Source: Isoetes taiwanensis (taxonomy: Eukaryota > Streptophyta > Lycopodiopsida > Isoetales > Isoetaceae). From it: a stretch of 64,000 nucleotides of DNA. The translations under genes were made by a program, and so were the position numbers. Shown piece after piece: positions 1-11,475 of this stretch; position 1 is the first letter of the stretch; the number at the start of each line of letters is the position of its first letter. Location of the stretch: the NCBI GenBank assembly GCA_021234155.1, contig JAJEKV010000058.1:6816992-6880991 (forward strand). The letters run 5' to 3'. Under the pieces are notes generated by a model. The model worked only from the letters and a program-made list of their open reading frames with translations. It was not told the origin of the DNA and ran no database searches.

Positions 1-2290
1 CTCAATAAGCATACGATACGGAACAAGTACGTATTGCGAAGGCTAGACGACTTTGGACCAGCTCTAGGTAGCAATTCTTCAAAAGCAATCTAAGATCTGG
101 ATGTCATCAAATCAACAAGGAGGAAAACATCCATAAGATAGGTTTTAGAATGCAGTATGATCACTATAAGTTACAGTGACACCTTTTTCGTCTATCAAAT
201 GCCCTGACAACATTTATGCTTCTGACGAATGACGTCTTTATAAACTTTTTAGATGAGTTTATCATCATTCTAAATTACAGTAAGTCCATGGAGGAACATC
301 CGGTTCATTTGAGAATAGTATTAGAAAAGTTGAGACTGCATCGTCTTTATGCTAAACTCTAAAAGTTCTAATTTGCAACAAGTAAGATGAAATATGTCGG
401 GCATGTAGTGACATCAGAAGGAATCTCCACCCATCCAGCAACGATTGAAGTGATAGTCAATTGCCAGCTCCAAAGAACATGTCTGAAGAGAGAAGCTTCT
501 TATGCCTTGCGGATTATTATAGGCAAATTGTAAAAGATTTTGCTAAGTGAGCAGCCCCTTTCTCAGATATCACTAAGCACAAGAAAGTCAAAATTGGGTT
601 GCACATTACCAACAGATGCAAGTGAGTGGCAACTGGAGGAGTCCTCATGCAAGAAGGAAGAGTAATCTCATACGACTCCAAAAAGATGAACGATGTCGAG
701 CAACATTGTTTCACCCATGATCAGGAATGTCTAAAGGTCATAAGAGCTTTACGCATACGAGGAATTATTTGCTTGGAGGCGATTTCAGTTGGATATAGAC
801 CACCAAAGCCTCAAATATATCTTCAATTTGAAGTGAAGATACTGGATGGAATTCCGTGAAGAGTATGACTTCGAGGTAGTCTATAAACCAGGTAAACTAA
901 ATGTGGTTGATGACACACTCTCTCGACGACTAATTAGAGATTCGAGTGCATTGCAATGCCATCTCCACCTTGTCCAATGAATTCGGCAAAAAGATTGAAG
1001 AGATTTTGCACTCAAGCAAAGAATTCAAGGAAGTATGGACTAGTTCTTGCAAGGAAGCGAGGACAGATAAAGGAAGAGAAGCTTATAGAAGATATAAAAA
1101 GGAAGACATCATTGCGTCCCAGAGACATCAGGAGTAAGAAAGTTAACTCTTCATGATACTCATAATAGCCCAATAGCCGGCCATACCGGATTCGTGATAA
1201 AATAAAAAGTAGTTACTTTTGGCTGGCATGGAGAAGGACATCACCAACTACATTCGACAGCGTCAACTACGTCAACAAACGAAAGCAGAGCAACTATGAA
1301 TCCCGGGAATGTTAGAACCCTTGGCAGTGCCAAATGTGAAATAGAAGGTTGTGAGCATAAATTTTATAACCAGACTTTCAAGAACAGCAAAGGGCCATAG
1401 CGCCTTAGTAATACTGCTCGACAAGCATCAAAGATGACTCACTTTTTGGCATGTCACAGATACAACCCTTGAATACCATCTTGCTTTAAGCAAAGGAAAT
1501 ATTCAAATTGCAAGGGATGCTAAGGGAAATCATCTCCGACAGAGACCCTAAGTTCATAAGTGCCTTATGGAGGGACATCTTCAACATGACCCATGTAAAG
1601 TTGTAGTGGAGTACATCATATCATTTCCCAAACTGATGGTGGGCAGGCAGAACGTGCAAATCAGATAGTAGAAGACATGTTCAGGAACTATGTATGGAAT
1701 ATGTGGTCAAAATAGGATGACTATATTTATTTGGCAGAGTTTCCATATAATAGTATCAAAAACAGAATTCTCACAAATGTTTCCGCTTATGATAAATTAT
1801 GGTTATCAATGCTTCACACCGGACATTCCAAGTAGAGGATAATGTTTGACTCAAAATAAAAGTCAAACAAGCAAACCTCCACATCGCCAATTGCAAGAAG
1901 CTTGCTTCAAGGTGGGTGGGACCATTCCAAAGCATTCAAAAGATAGGTAATCAATCCTATAAATTGGATCTCCCTGCACACTTGACAGTTCATAAAGCCT
2001 TTCACATAAGCCTTCTTAAGAAGCATACTCCTAGTCCAGAGGAGATATTGGAGACCCCAACTTTATGCATAATGACCAAGGAACAACTTGAGATTGTTCC
2101 AAAAGCTCTTCTTGATAAAGCATATAAGAAAACAAGAAGATCTCAAGTCCTCCAATATTTGGTCAAGTGGAAACACTTATCAGTGAAGCGCGACGTGCGT
2201 ACTTAAATCTGATCATTAAAAGCAGTACCCACAGTTTACGAACAATGCAAGGGACAAACCGCCATCGATATTGTCGACATAAAAAGAGAA
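1..2290 (+). pseudogene. Decayed Ty3/gypsy chromovirus pol (RT end, RNase H, integrase, chromodomain)
   Basis: Broken reading frames follow gypsy pol order. The end of reverse transcriptase lies near 380-460 (KYVGHVVTSEGI). RNase H is at 626-760 (GGVLMQEGRVISYDSKKMND) and its tail at 860-930 (EYDFEVVYKPGK). Integrase remnants span about 1480-1760, and the integrase C-terminus with the start of a chromodomain is at 1916-2206 (LQYLVKWKHL). Each block matches the better-preserved minus-strand element at 33902-36888, so both belong to one family. Many stops and frameshifts separate the blocks, and no flanking LTR was recognised. Nothing functional is expected from it. Confidence 0.85.
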
Positions 2291-2299
2291 GGTGAGTGC

Positions 2300-3040
2300 A
2301 TGCATTCAATAAAGATCTGGCAGTCAAGGATCAAAAGAGTGTATGCATTCATCTACGAGTATTCAGGATGCATGTAGAGGCAAGCATGTGGTCATGCGCG
2401 ATGATGGGATCATCTTTAATGTTCCTTATGCCATGATTTAATGCCTATAGATTAAGTAAGCACGCATGAGTTGTAGAACAGAGATCATGGATAAGTGCAT
2501 GATAGAAACCACCTAGAGTCTACGGCTATTATAGAGGATAAGCCACATCCTACGCCAAGGGTGACGAAAGGTGTAGGCATTAGACATGCATTCATCTTAG
2601 GCATGGTAGGACACATCTCCACGGCCATTATGGGGGAAGCATCTTTCCCCTATGCTCTATATTTGGGGAAATGTTGCATTCATGTAGGTTAAAAAATAAA
2701 GGGGTGGACCCTTAGGAAACCACAATTTATTAATTAAACTAACGTGACATGCTACTTGGTGGGCCAATAGAAGCAATGGCAATAAGCGGATGGGAGCACA
2801 TCACAACATGAATAGGAATTAAACCATCATTCAATTAAATTGGGATTATGTCTTGATTTTGGGACAAATTTCATATTGCAAGTTTTTAGTAACTTGATAA
2901 AAGTCACAATATGTTAACATATAATCACACACCTTAATATAAATTCACACCTTAACTTCAAATTACAAAATCATATATCATGAAACTCAAGTAGTACACA
3001 ACTTTTATTAACGTGATTGATACATAGTAATATTTTTTTT
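2300..3040. other. Non-coding stretch downstream of the decayed chromovirus
   Basis: AT-rich sequence with short open frames but no recognisable domain. By position it should be the 3' untranslated region and possibly LTR remains of the element at 1-2290. It does not resemble the LTR of the related element at 31755. Confidence 0.4.
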
Positions 3041-3044
3041 CATT

Positions 3045-6034
3045 TTTCCACCGGCATCCCCAAGGATATGAGAACCTTATTCCTTACATCCTGAGGTATT
3101 GTAACTCTCGCTGTTTTACTAGGAATAGTTTTTGGAGTCCACGAGTACAATACGGTTTCAATGTCTAGCCAAAGATCGGGATCACTAGGATTTCTCCTCC
3201 ACCTCTTTGTCCAACAATCGAATATCTTTCTTTATCGGTGACATTACTCAACCGATGTCTTTGGACACCACCATTCCAGCGCACCTTATTGAAGTTAACA
3301 TCACCTTCTTCTTTGCAAATATCCAGAGATAGTGTATCCCAACCACCTTTGGATAGGTCTCTAGATCAGTTGGTTTTACTACTACAAAATTGGTGGCACT
3401 CCACGTCGGTAGAAGGTTCATAACAATCCATGCCTAGATATTTTGGCCTATCCTTCTTAGGACCAACATAGTGTTTATCAGTTGAGGAGGAGCATATGCC
3501 TTCACAATGCTACTAATGGTACCATCATCTTAAATCAAGCACCGACTAATGTTTTCCACTTACTTTTAGGGAACCACCCTTCTTTCGGCTCTTCCGAGGA
3601 TGTGTCTACCTCATCCAACAAGTTGATCACCTTCTTCCAATAATCTATCAATGCACGATTAGTCTCATCTCGAATTAGTTTGCCAATGCTTGATGTAGTC
3701 ATTGATGCCATCCCTTAGTCAATCCCAATTGCTTGACTTCTTGGTTGATTTTAGAGCTTTTGGTTGACGGGAGGTATCATAGCCATTTGCATCCCCGTGC
3801 CAAATTTTTGCCCCACCTCTCCACTTCTCCTCACGAAGGTCTCATTTTCCATTGCATGATTGGAATCCCTTCTCTCACCCAAAAGTGAATTAAAGAGGTC
3901 TAGAATGACCTTCCATGTAGAGCATAACCATCCACAAAACTCTTCCAATCGGGGCACTTCTTCTATGATAGATCCTATAGGAGATGGATTTGTACATCCA
4001 TGAAATATTTCCACTAGCACGGGAAAGTTGGTAGCTGTCTTTGTCTCAATACATGACTATATTTTCCAAACAATGCATCCACATCCTCATGAGTATGTCC
4101 GGGGCATTAGGAACCCCAAATTGACTCTTTCAAAAATACCCACAATTTGTTAAATAGGATAGGAAAGAAAACATCCACTGTTCTTATTTTGACCAGCACA
4201 ATTATCTAGTTGCAAGAGGAGCTTTCGGGGCAGATCTCGAGGTTTAGCACGAGATGTTGAAGCTCCAACATGTTCATTAGGTCCATTCCTCCTAAACCTT
4301 GCCTTGCTAAACTTTTCAATACTATTAGGGGTTCCATCCAACAATGCACTATATAGTGCACGGCTAGTTTGTAGGATCCTGTGGGTGACCATTGTAACCC
4401 TTCTCATAGTTTCTTAAACACCTCATGATACTCCCAATGTGAAAATCACGGACCATCACTCCACAACTCTAAACTGAAATGGCCATAATAGGTGCAGGGC
4501 GCCCATGCAATATTGCCCCGATCATTGAAATGCGCAAAGGGTATGATCTTCCACATGACTTAGGAATGTACTTGAATTGTGGAAGACAAGTCTTCGTTGG
4601 TCCATTTTATCATGTATAATACATAGATAGTTATTAGGTTCCATTGCGGATAAGGTCCTCCACATCCAATAAGTTGATCTACATGATAGTTGATACGTCA
4701 TATGGTCCTTCATATGTTTCCTTATCTTTGCCCTTAGACTTGGTTGCACAGTCTTATCTAGTGTCTCCTTCACTTAGCACATAAATTGCACTTGGCAAAG
4801 TTTTTTGAAGTTGCTATGGTCACATGCTTGAAATGCTTATTCCATAGCCTACTAAAAACTGGGCTGGGATATAGAGGCCACTCCAAGTTCAGAAGCAATG
4901 CATTTATTTCCTCTAATATGCTCTTCAGGTACAATGGGATGGCAATCTCTTTTCAACAATAACTCTACCTGTTCATCCTTCTTACTCTTATGTGGCATGT
5001 TTTTTGCATTGAAATCCACATATCTTTCAAATATTTCCTTTGCGGCTATAGTTCTTGAGGTAGGCCTTACAGGGGCCGGTGTTCCCATGCAATGCAATTT
5101 TACTACCATTTTCATGTCTCTTTTTGCCGGTTATTGCCAAGAAGAGGTTGGAATTCCATGTATAGCCATCCATGCTTTTGAACATATCCACTTTCCATTC
5201 AATGGGAATCTTTTCTTCTTTGATCTTTCATCACGAATTGCATAGCCAAATATGGTGTACATGAAATTCCTCCTGCTATCACACTTATGTTCACGATATG
5301 TAGCTCTTGCTACCACCATCTGCTCTATTGTGAACATTCTAATACAGGAGGCCCAACAACATTCACTTCCTCTAACCTTCATCGGGGCTTCAGGAAAAAA
5401 TCATAATCGACTTGCATCTTTTGGTGGGATAATGTTTGAAAGTTGGAAGTGGCCTCTTCTTTGCTGCTTTGTGTGAACATTATTGACAATGGTTCTACAT
5501 CTATAGGAAACATGTAGTTCCCCTCTCGGTTTAATCTTGTCCCTAGGCCATGCAACAATAGTTGGAACCTCTAGTTGCTTCACACAAGCAAGGCATTCTT
5601 GTTTGCTTTGAACTCTTTTCCTTCCAATTGTCATATAATTTTGAGATTGCTACACCTAACTTTGTCCTCCCTAATCTTTCATCATTCAACTTTGCATTGA
5701 TAGGATCTGCTAGAACAATAATCCCTTCTCCTAGTGCCTCTCTGTTGCATGCATGCAGGATCTTGACCTTTTTGTTTTTCCAATCAACCCGAGTATAAAG
5801 TACAATTTCCTTTCCTTTGGCATCATCTTTTTCATTTGAGGTCTTTTCCTTTCCTTTGCCATCATCAACATCATTTGGAGTCTTTTCCTTTCCTTTGCCA
5901 TCATCAACATCATTTGAGGTATTTTCCTTTCCTTGGCCATCATGTTCATTAGTTGGGGATTTTTCCTTGCCTTGATCAGCATCATTGGGGGCTTTTTTTT
6001 TTACCATTTTGCATGCCATTGACCTAGAATGCAT
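3045..6034 (-). pseudogene. DUF7869-like gene, copy A (putative RNase-H-fold transposase), decayed
   Basis: Minus-strand fragments in conserved order outline one protein. It starts with MHSRSMACKM at 6034 and an acidic/lysine repeat tract. A segment ending WICSKAWMAIHG follows at 5131-5382, then 4852-5115. Next come IIHDKMDQRR at about 4600, LQLDNCAGQNKN at about 4190-4220, and GHTHEDVDALFG at about 4065-4100. A C-terminal piece at about 3045-3400 includes VRWNGG and VLYSWTPK. Parallel motifs occur in copy B (12990-15658), but the two copies are strongly diverged. From memory, the D..DN..GHTH..D pattern matches plant DUF7869 proteins. An RNase-H-like nuclease role is inference. Many frameshifts indicate a pseudogene. 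Confidence 0.7.
5804..5986 (-). repeat. 39-bp tandem repeat coding a 13-residue acidic/basic unit
   Basis: About five units of 39 bp encode variants of NDVDDGKGKEKTP near the N-terminus of copy A (residues about 17-77). The two central copies are almost identical. The repeat stays in frame, so it expanded while the gene was coding, or in multiples of three by chance. Confidence 0.85.
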
Positions 6035-6229
6035 AAAAACATATAGTAAGTTAGCATATCCAAATAACCTCTCACTAACATGTTCATAAATGAAAGCCTC
6101 ATATGTCTTATTCTATTTGATCATTCTATTTATATAATGAGATTCCCCAAGTTATTTTCCTCAACATTATATATAAATAAAACCCTCTACTTATAACCTT
6201 CTAACGTGTATCCTATAATAACCTTAGAA

Positions 6230-6545
6230 ACAACTTTTAAGGTTATTATAGGTTAGCAGTTTTAAGGTTAAGACGTTTATTATAGGTTATTATAGGTTAG
6301 AAATTTTAAGGTTGGGAAGTTATTGTAGGTTAAAAGTTTTAAGGTTAGAAGTTCTAATTCATGAACTTTTAAACTTATAACTTAACTATTAACTTAAAAC
6401 TAGCATATAAACTTATAACTCATAACTTTTAAACTTTTAAACTTAATAACCCTTAAAACAATTAACCCTTAAAACAATTGTCCTTAAAACAATTAACCCT
6501 TAAAACAATTGTCCTTAAAACAATTAACCCTTGTAATAAATTTTC
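6230..6545. repeat. AT-rich short tandem repeats, including a 31-bp unit
   Basis: Variants of TTATAGGTTAGAAGTTTTAAGG fill 6230-6430. At about 6440-6540 a 31-bp unit made of two CCTTAAAACAATT halves is repeated. It looks superficially telomere-like but has no regular TTTAGGG array. No coding potential is seen. Confidence 0.7.
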
Positions 6546-6639
6546 GCGGAAGTTATAATAATGGCGGTGATGAAATTTTAAAAGCAGTTATTATTTCAAG
6601 TTAGCATTCCTTTTCGAACTTTTCTCTCACACTTTCGAA

Positions 6640-7340
6640 CTTTTCTAATTCCAGGCGCTTCTGCTTCCAATTCCAGGCATTCCAGGCGCTTCTGCTTCCA
6701 ATTTGGCTTCCAATTTCTCGGCTTTCTCGGCTTCTATCTGCTTCTCGGCTTCAATCTATCTTTCTCGGCATCTATCTGCTTCTCGGCTTCTATCTGCTTC
6801 TCGGCTTCAATCTATCTGCTGCATGACCTAAGGAGGAGATAATATTATCTTATCTTCTATCTTTCTCGGCTTCAATCTGCTTCAATCTGCTTCAATCTGC
6901 TTTTATCTGCGCTTTCGAGCTTTTCGAGCTTTCTGCTTTTGGGTTTTCGGCTCAAAGGTTTTTCGGCTCGAAGGTTTCTACAAAGCATTCGGCTAAAGGT
7001 TTCGGCTCTCTACAATCTCTCTGGTTTTTTGGCTTCGGCTTGCAATAACAAAGTTTTCTGGTTTTGTGTTAAAGCTTCTCGGCTTCTCGGTTTCCAAATT
7101 ATCTGCTATTGCTTCTTCTCGGCTTCTTAAGGCTCAAATCCTTCTCGGCTCAAATCAACTTTTGTTTTCGATTTTTGGTTTCGGCTCAAAGGCAAAGGCT
7201 CAAATCTCGGGTACAGAACACAAATAAGTTAGTATTTCCTGTTCTTTACTTAAAGTCTGTTCTAGTATTTGAAAGTTCTGTTCTATCTGCTTTATCTGTT
7301 CTTTATCTGTTATATGAGCTTCAGGGTTAATCAAGGGGAG
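6640..7340. repeat. Pyrimidine-rich low-complexity tract (TCTCGGCTTC / ATCTGCTTC)
   Basis: Repeated short words TCTCGGCTTC, TATCTGCTTC and CAATCTGCTTC run with loose periodicity of 10-20 bp and decay towards 7340. Short open frames here are by-products of the repeat. Confidence 0.75.
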
Positions 7341-7800
7341 TGCTTACTGGCTTAGACTTTTAGATGCATCAGTCCTATACTGCCCTAGCACCTTCATATA
7401 TAGCTTATAAACATGTTCTATTGCTTATATGATCTTGCTCTATGATCTTGCCTATATGATCTTGCTCTATGATCTTGCTTATATGATTTTGCTGTATCTG
7501 ATCTTATTCTATTTCACTAGCTCTTTTTCTATCTGCTCTAAATAATGAACTAAAACAATGAACTAAATAATGAACTAAACAAGGAGTATTCTAAAACGAA
7601 CTAAATGAGCTCTTCTGCTCTATCTGCTCTATGAATTCTTATTCTGCTCTATCTGCTCTTAGATTTGCTCTATCTATTCCCCTGGCTTCATATTCTATTT
7701 TACTGGCTCTTATTCTATTCTACTGCCTTCATATTCACTGGCTTCATATTATGCATTCTGCATTCTGCATTCCGCATTCTGTTCTCTGCCTGTAAGTAGA
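7340..7800. repeat. Low-complexity repeats TATGATCTTGC and TCTGCTCTA
   Basis: TATGATCTTGC(TC) recurs at about 7430-7490 and TCTGCTCTA recurs at 7610-7680. GCATTCTGCATTC repeats lie near 7755. No gene is visible. Confidence 0.65.
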
Positions 7801-7854
7801 TATGTTTTTTTTATGCATATTTTTTTTCTATAGAATGACATGTTAGAATGGGCG

Positions 7855-8034
7855 AAATCGCGCTTGGCGCATTTATAGATTGGCTTCCCATTTCCCACTA
7901 GGTTAATCAAATCGCGCCAGGCGCGTTTCAATTTTGGGCCATTCTATTTCATACGGCTTTATACAAATCGCGTCAGGCGCGTGTGAAGTAGATCTGTGTA
8001 AAAAACACTATAGTAAACGCGCCTGGCGCGTTTT
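7855..8034. repeat. Four copies of the CGCGCCWGGCGCG palindrome
   Basis: Near-palindromic 20-21-mers sit at 7855-7874, 7909-7928, 7965-7984 and 8015-8034. All are variants of A3 + TCGCGCCWGGCGCGA + T3. They immediately precede the ORF at 8120. Two diverged copies follow it at 8528-8545 and 8587-8608. Confidence 0.85.
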
Positions 8035-8119
8035 GAATTTTGTATATTTAGAATCGTTTTCTGGGGAGAGGAATATCATTTGCTAATTAGTTAATTTCTC
8101 TCGTTCTAGTGCATTACAC

Positions 8120-8491
8120 ATGGCTGCTTCTAGTTCAAATGTACTTCCCCTGGACGACCATCAACGCTGGACCCTGTACAAGATACTACTGAATTGTGCT
8201 GTTGAAAACATTCACACAGAGTTGGACAAGCCATTAGACAGTCTGTATCAGGGGCCATGGGAATGCTACCATCGCATCAGTGGACATATGCGGCTCCTCA
8301 TGCTCTTAGTAAGACTCATGCCAACAAATAAACACGAGGCTTTGATTAGGAGTATCAAGGATCGATACAACACTCTGATTTGGAGACTCGACATTCGCAG
8401 GAACGAAGAGGATCCTGTCATATCAGAGTGGTACAGGTGGGACTTTACTCGGTATTGGGCCGATGAAGTGGGCCTATGTGACATTTTGTAG
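8120..8491 (+). CDS. Orphan 123-aa protein of unknown function
   Basis: Complete ORF from an ATG in favourable context (ACACATGGCT) to TAG. I do not recognise the family. The protein is tryptophan- and arginine-rich (WECYHRISGHMRLLMLL, DRYNTLIWRLDIRRNEED, SEWYRWDFTRYWADE), soluble-looking, with no signal peptide or membrane segment. Residues about 30-110 look mainly helical. It is bracketed by palindrome copies on both sides and lies about 1.1 kb before the DGQH-motif gene on the same strand, so both may belong to one mobile unit. It could also be a fragment of a larger spliced gene. Confidence 0.45.
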   Translation: MAASSSNVLPLDDHQRWTLYKILLNCAVENIHTELDKPLDSLYQGPWECYHRISGHMRLLMLLVRLMPTNKHEALIRSIKDRYNTLIWRLDIRRNEEDPVISEWYRWDFTRYWADEVGLCDIL

Positions 8492-8527
8492 AGATATGTA
8501 CAGCCAGCTATGTTAGTTTAGAAAGAA

Positions 8528-8608
8528 CTCGCACTTGGCACATTTTCACAGAAGGAAAAATATATATATTTTTTGAATATCAATAGAAACTCGCGCCTGG
8601 CGCAATTT
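8528..8608. repeat. Two diverged CGCGCC palindromes downstream of the orphan ORF
   Basis: Copies at 8528-8545 (CTCGCACTTGGCACATTTT) and 8587-8608 (TCGCGCCTGGCGCAATTTT) belong to the family described for 7855-8034. Confidence 0.7.
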
Positions 8609-8669
8609 TGCAGCTTACTTTTATGTCACATTTATTGTATTATGCTTTTTTATATGCAATGTCAAAAAC

Positions 8670-8790
8670 ATTGAATCCTTTGATGCCCTCCAGCCAGTAT
8701 GACCAACCCCAAGAAACTACATATTTTCATTAATGTGTAGTTTCATGGGGTTGATATGACTGGCTAAAGAACATCAAAGACTTCAAAATT
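8670..8790. repeat. About 100-nt imperfect hairpin (miRNA-precursor-like or MITE)
   Basis: Arms at 8678-8727 and 8731-8779 are complementary along most of their length. The core AGCCAGTATGACCAACCCC pairs with GGGGTTGATATGACTGGCT, and the outer CTTTGATG pairs with CATCAAAG. The loop is very short (about ATTTTCATTA). Arm length and mismatch density fit a plant miRNA precursor or a small fold-back transposon; sequence alone does not decide. Confidence 0.6.
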
Positions 8791-9119
8791 CACAACATCA
8801 CGCGGATGTTTTGATATATTCGTTTTTTTTTTGAATATCCAAATATACATACCTTTTTCAGACGTTCTTTTGGCCATGCTACAAATGTGCCCACGCTTTC
8901 ACCAACTGTATCGCCACCGGGATGTCTTCGTGGAAGAGCCTCATCTTCATAATTGCAATTTATAATGGAAATCTTACAGAAACTGTTTCCAAGAGGAACA
9001 CCATGACACATAGAACTTGGATTCAGATCTTCAATTTTACATAATCCTACTCGGCGCTTCAAGTTCGCTGTTAAAAGATAGCATTCTTCTTCGACACTGA
9101 TAAAGAACCAGAATGTTAG

Positions 9120-9410
9120 AATTGGCATTGGGAAATATAAAGGACGAATTCAGAAAAATAAAGGACGAATTGGGAAAAATAAAGGACGAAAAATAAATTC
9201 GGAATGGAACCACACTCACCTCAGTTCAGCAGACATTGTAGATCTTGGGCGCTCGATCGATTGACCTTGGGTGCTCTTGATCGATCGATCGATTGACCTT
9301 GGGCGCTCGATCGATTGAACTTGGGCGCTCTGATTGATCTTGGGTCGATTGAACTTGATCTTGGGCGCTCTGATTGATCTTGGGTCGATTGAGGGCGCTC
9401 TGATAGTAGG
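9120..9410. repeat. Two short tandem arrays (AAATAAAGGACGA; GATCGATTGAYCTTGGGCGCTC)
   Basis: About three units of an approximately 21-bp word containing AAATAAAGGACGAATT occupy 9127-9195. From 9238 to about 9405 a roughly 22-bp unit built from CGATCGATTGACCTTGGGCGCTC words is repeated with variation. No gene is supported. Confidence 0.7.
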
Positions 9411-9575
9411 TGGTAAATTTGTAAATGAGCGGGACGGGCAATTAATTAAGGCGGTATAATTGAAAATGACGCGAATTTGAATTTACGATTGTAAATCTGA
9501 CGGCCTAGATTATGAACGCATACATATAAGTTTAAACCAAAATCCCAGTCTCATATTATCCGCACTTGCAGTTCT

Positions 9576-11438
9576 ATGGCGTCTAGAGGATCTGGCAGCC
9601 GCGGCCGAGGCGCAGGTAGAGGTGGGCGACAGGCCAAGGCACAAATCCCAAGCCTGGAGGTTGCTGAACAAGCAGAAAGCACAAATCCAGCAAGCGCCTC
9701 AGGTAATTGATCTGTTTTTGTTCTGTAATTGATTTCTGTGTCCCTTTTTTTGTTAGGTTTTTAGGATGTTTTTCTGTAATAATAGAGTTATCATCCGATA
9801 AGAAGCATGTGTCCTCTAATATTTGAGTTCATATGTCCCAAAAATGTATGCAAATAAATGCTTAATGTGTGGCTAAACAGTATTCAGTAGTTAGTTGTGT
9901 TTTTTATAGTTAGTTGTGTCCTCTGATGAAGATTCAACTCTTTAAGTTGTGGTGTTTATAGTTGTGTCACTGCAGCAGTTGAATAAGGCATTACATTACT
10001 TTCTATATTATGAGATAAGATTCGACTCTTTAAGTTGTATTTTTTATAGTTAGTTGTGTCCTGATCATTTATTCGGACAAAACGCCCCTGGCGCAGTTTA
10101 ATTAGTCATTACATTAGTTTCTTTATCTTTAAGGTCACTTCTAAAGCGCGCCAAGCGCGTATTTGTTGCATTTTGATTGGGACAAAACGCGTCTGGCGCA
10201 TGGCCCCAATTAAGTAAATGAACTTGCTCTGTATTCTTTTCAAATCGCGCCAAGCACATTTTTGTTGCATATGTTTCGACTTAGCATATATTTTAGCATT
10301 AGAAGATTAACCCATGTGCTGTAATTTTACAGGATCACAAAAGATTATCAAAAAGAGAACCAAGCAAGGCGAGACCTCTTCAGCCCAGAAAAAGCAAAGG
10401 ACAGATGAAGATGTTACTGTTACAGACCTGCAGCATGTATTGACGTTAGAAGATACATCTGGAATAATAAAGACTCAGGTAGAACCTCCATGTCCAGAAG
10501 AAGATCTTGTAGAGGGGTCAGAATGGTATGTGGAGATCTTCAAAACTAGTGGGAAGACAGACCTCATTTTCATGTATAGGGCAAGAGAGACTGATCAAAT
10601 GAAGAAGCAGGGAATTCTTATTACATGCGAAGTACAGGACGATTCTTTCTGTTCTGTGCTAGTTGAAGTGGGCCAGAAACATAAGAAGAGCCTAAAGAAG
10701 ATCAATCGATGCAGTTCTAGCTCTTTTAAAGAGACTGCATTGAGATCAGACGACATGGCCGATACCCTATTCAAATTTGGCTGGACAGTTGGCGAGCCAT
10801 TGACTCCTAAAAGAATATGCGAGGGGCTTACAGCTGTTCGACGAGCCATTAGCACGAGGCCCTCGGGCAGTGTCTACTTATAGGCAGTGAAGTATAAGGA
10901 AGAAGAAAGCTCTAAAGGCAGGGAAACCACAGAAGCGACAGCAGGCCTTACAAGTGACGATGACAAGGCCAGGCAGTTGGAGGCGATGAGCACTTGCAGT
11001 CCACTGGGCCTGAACTTCACCCATCCAGTCCACGTGGATAGGCTTTTCAGGTCCACTAAAGCCATTTATATCAGCAGAAGGTATGACAAGCAGCACTCCT
11101 TGGAGATAAGTGAACAGCATGATCGAAAATTCAGGGCAAGTGCCAATGCCTGTAGATGTAGTGCCGTACGATACCAGAATGAGGAAGGTAATCATGTAGA
11201 GCAAGCTGGAGGACTTCATCGAGAATCCTGACATACATTTTATGATAATAGATGGCCAGCATTCAATAGAGACCCAGAAGGTTCTGATCAAGAAGGCACA
11301 GCATACTGGGCATCAGTTGTTCTATAAGCTGTATTCTGTCAGAAACTGCCGGTTCCTGAGTGGCTCAACAACACCTGCCGAGCTAGCTGAAATAAGCACA
11401 CTCCTGAATGACATGGGAAAAACATTCTTATACAAAAG
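9576..11438 (+). pseudogene. Spliced gene encoding an RG-rich, DGQH-motif (ParB/Srx-like?) protein, broken
   Basis: Exon 1 (9576-9702) encodes an RG-rich start, MASRGSGSRGRGAGRGG. It ends at a GTAATT donor. Intron 9703-10332 ends in TTTTACAG, and exon 2 continues in frame (GSQKIIKKR). Exon 2 runs to another donor at 11439 (AAAAG/GTAATT), so further exons existed. Key features are an N-terminal basic region, WYVEIFKTSGKTDLIFMYRA, and VPMPVDVVPYD followed about 30 residues later by IIDGQHSIETQKVL. That order resembles ParB/sulfiredoxin-like or DGQHR proteins; this is inference. Breaks are an in-frame TAG at 10881, a frameshift near 11130 and a TAG at 11197. No downstream exon was identified. 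Confidence 0.6.
10079..10261. repeat. Four CGCGCC palindromes inside intron 1 of the DGQH gene
   Basis: Copies sit at 10079-10099, 10143-10163, 10184-10200 and 10242-10261. All are variants of A3 + TCGCGCCWGGCGCGA + T3, more diverged than those at 11476-11866. Confidence 0.8.
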
Positions 11439-11475
11439 GTAATTCTCTTCCCTTAGGTTTCGTTTTCGTATTTGC

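Noticed and set aside
2495-2692. A 65-aa plus-strand ORF as a gene
   Set aside because: No domain, no splice or promoter context; lies in decayed element sequence.
6230-6545. Interstitial telomeric repeat
   Set aside because: TTATAGGTTAG and CCTTAAAACAATT words are irregular and do not form TTTAGGG arrays.
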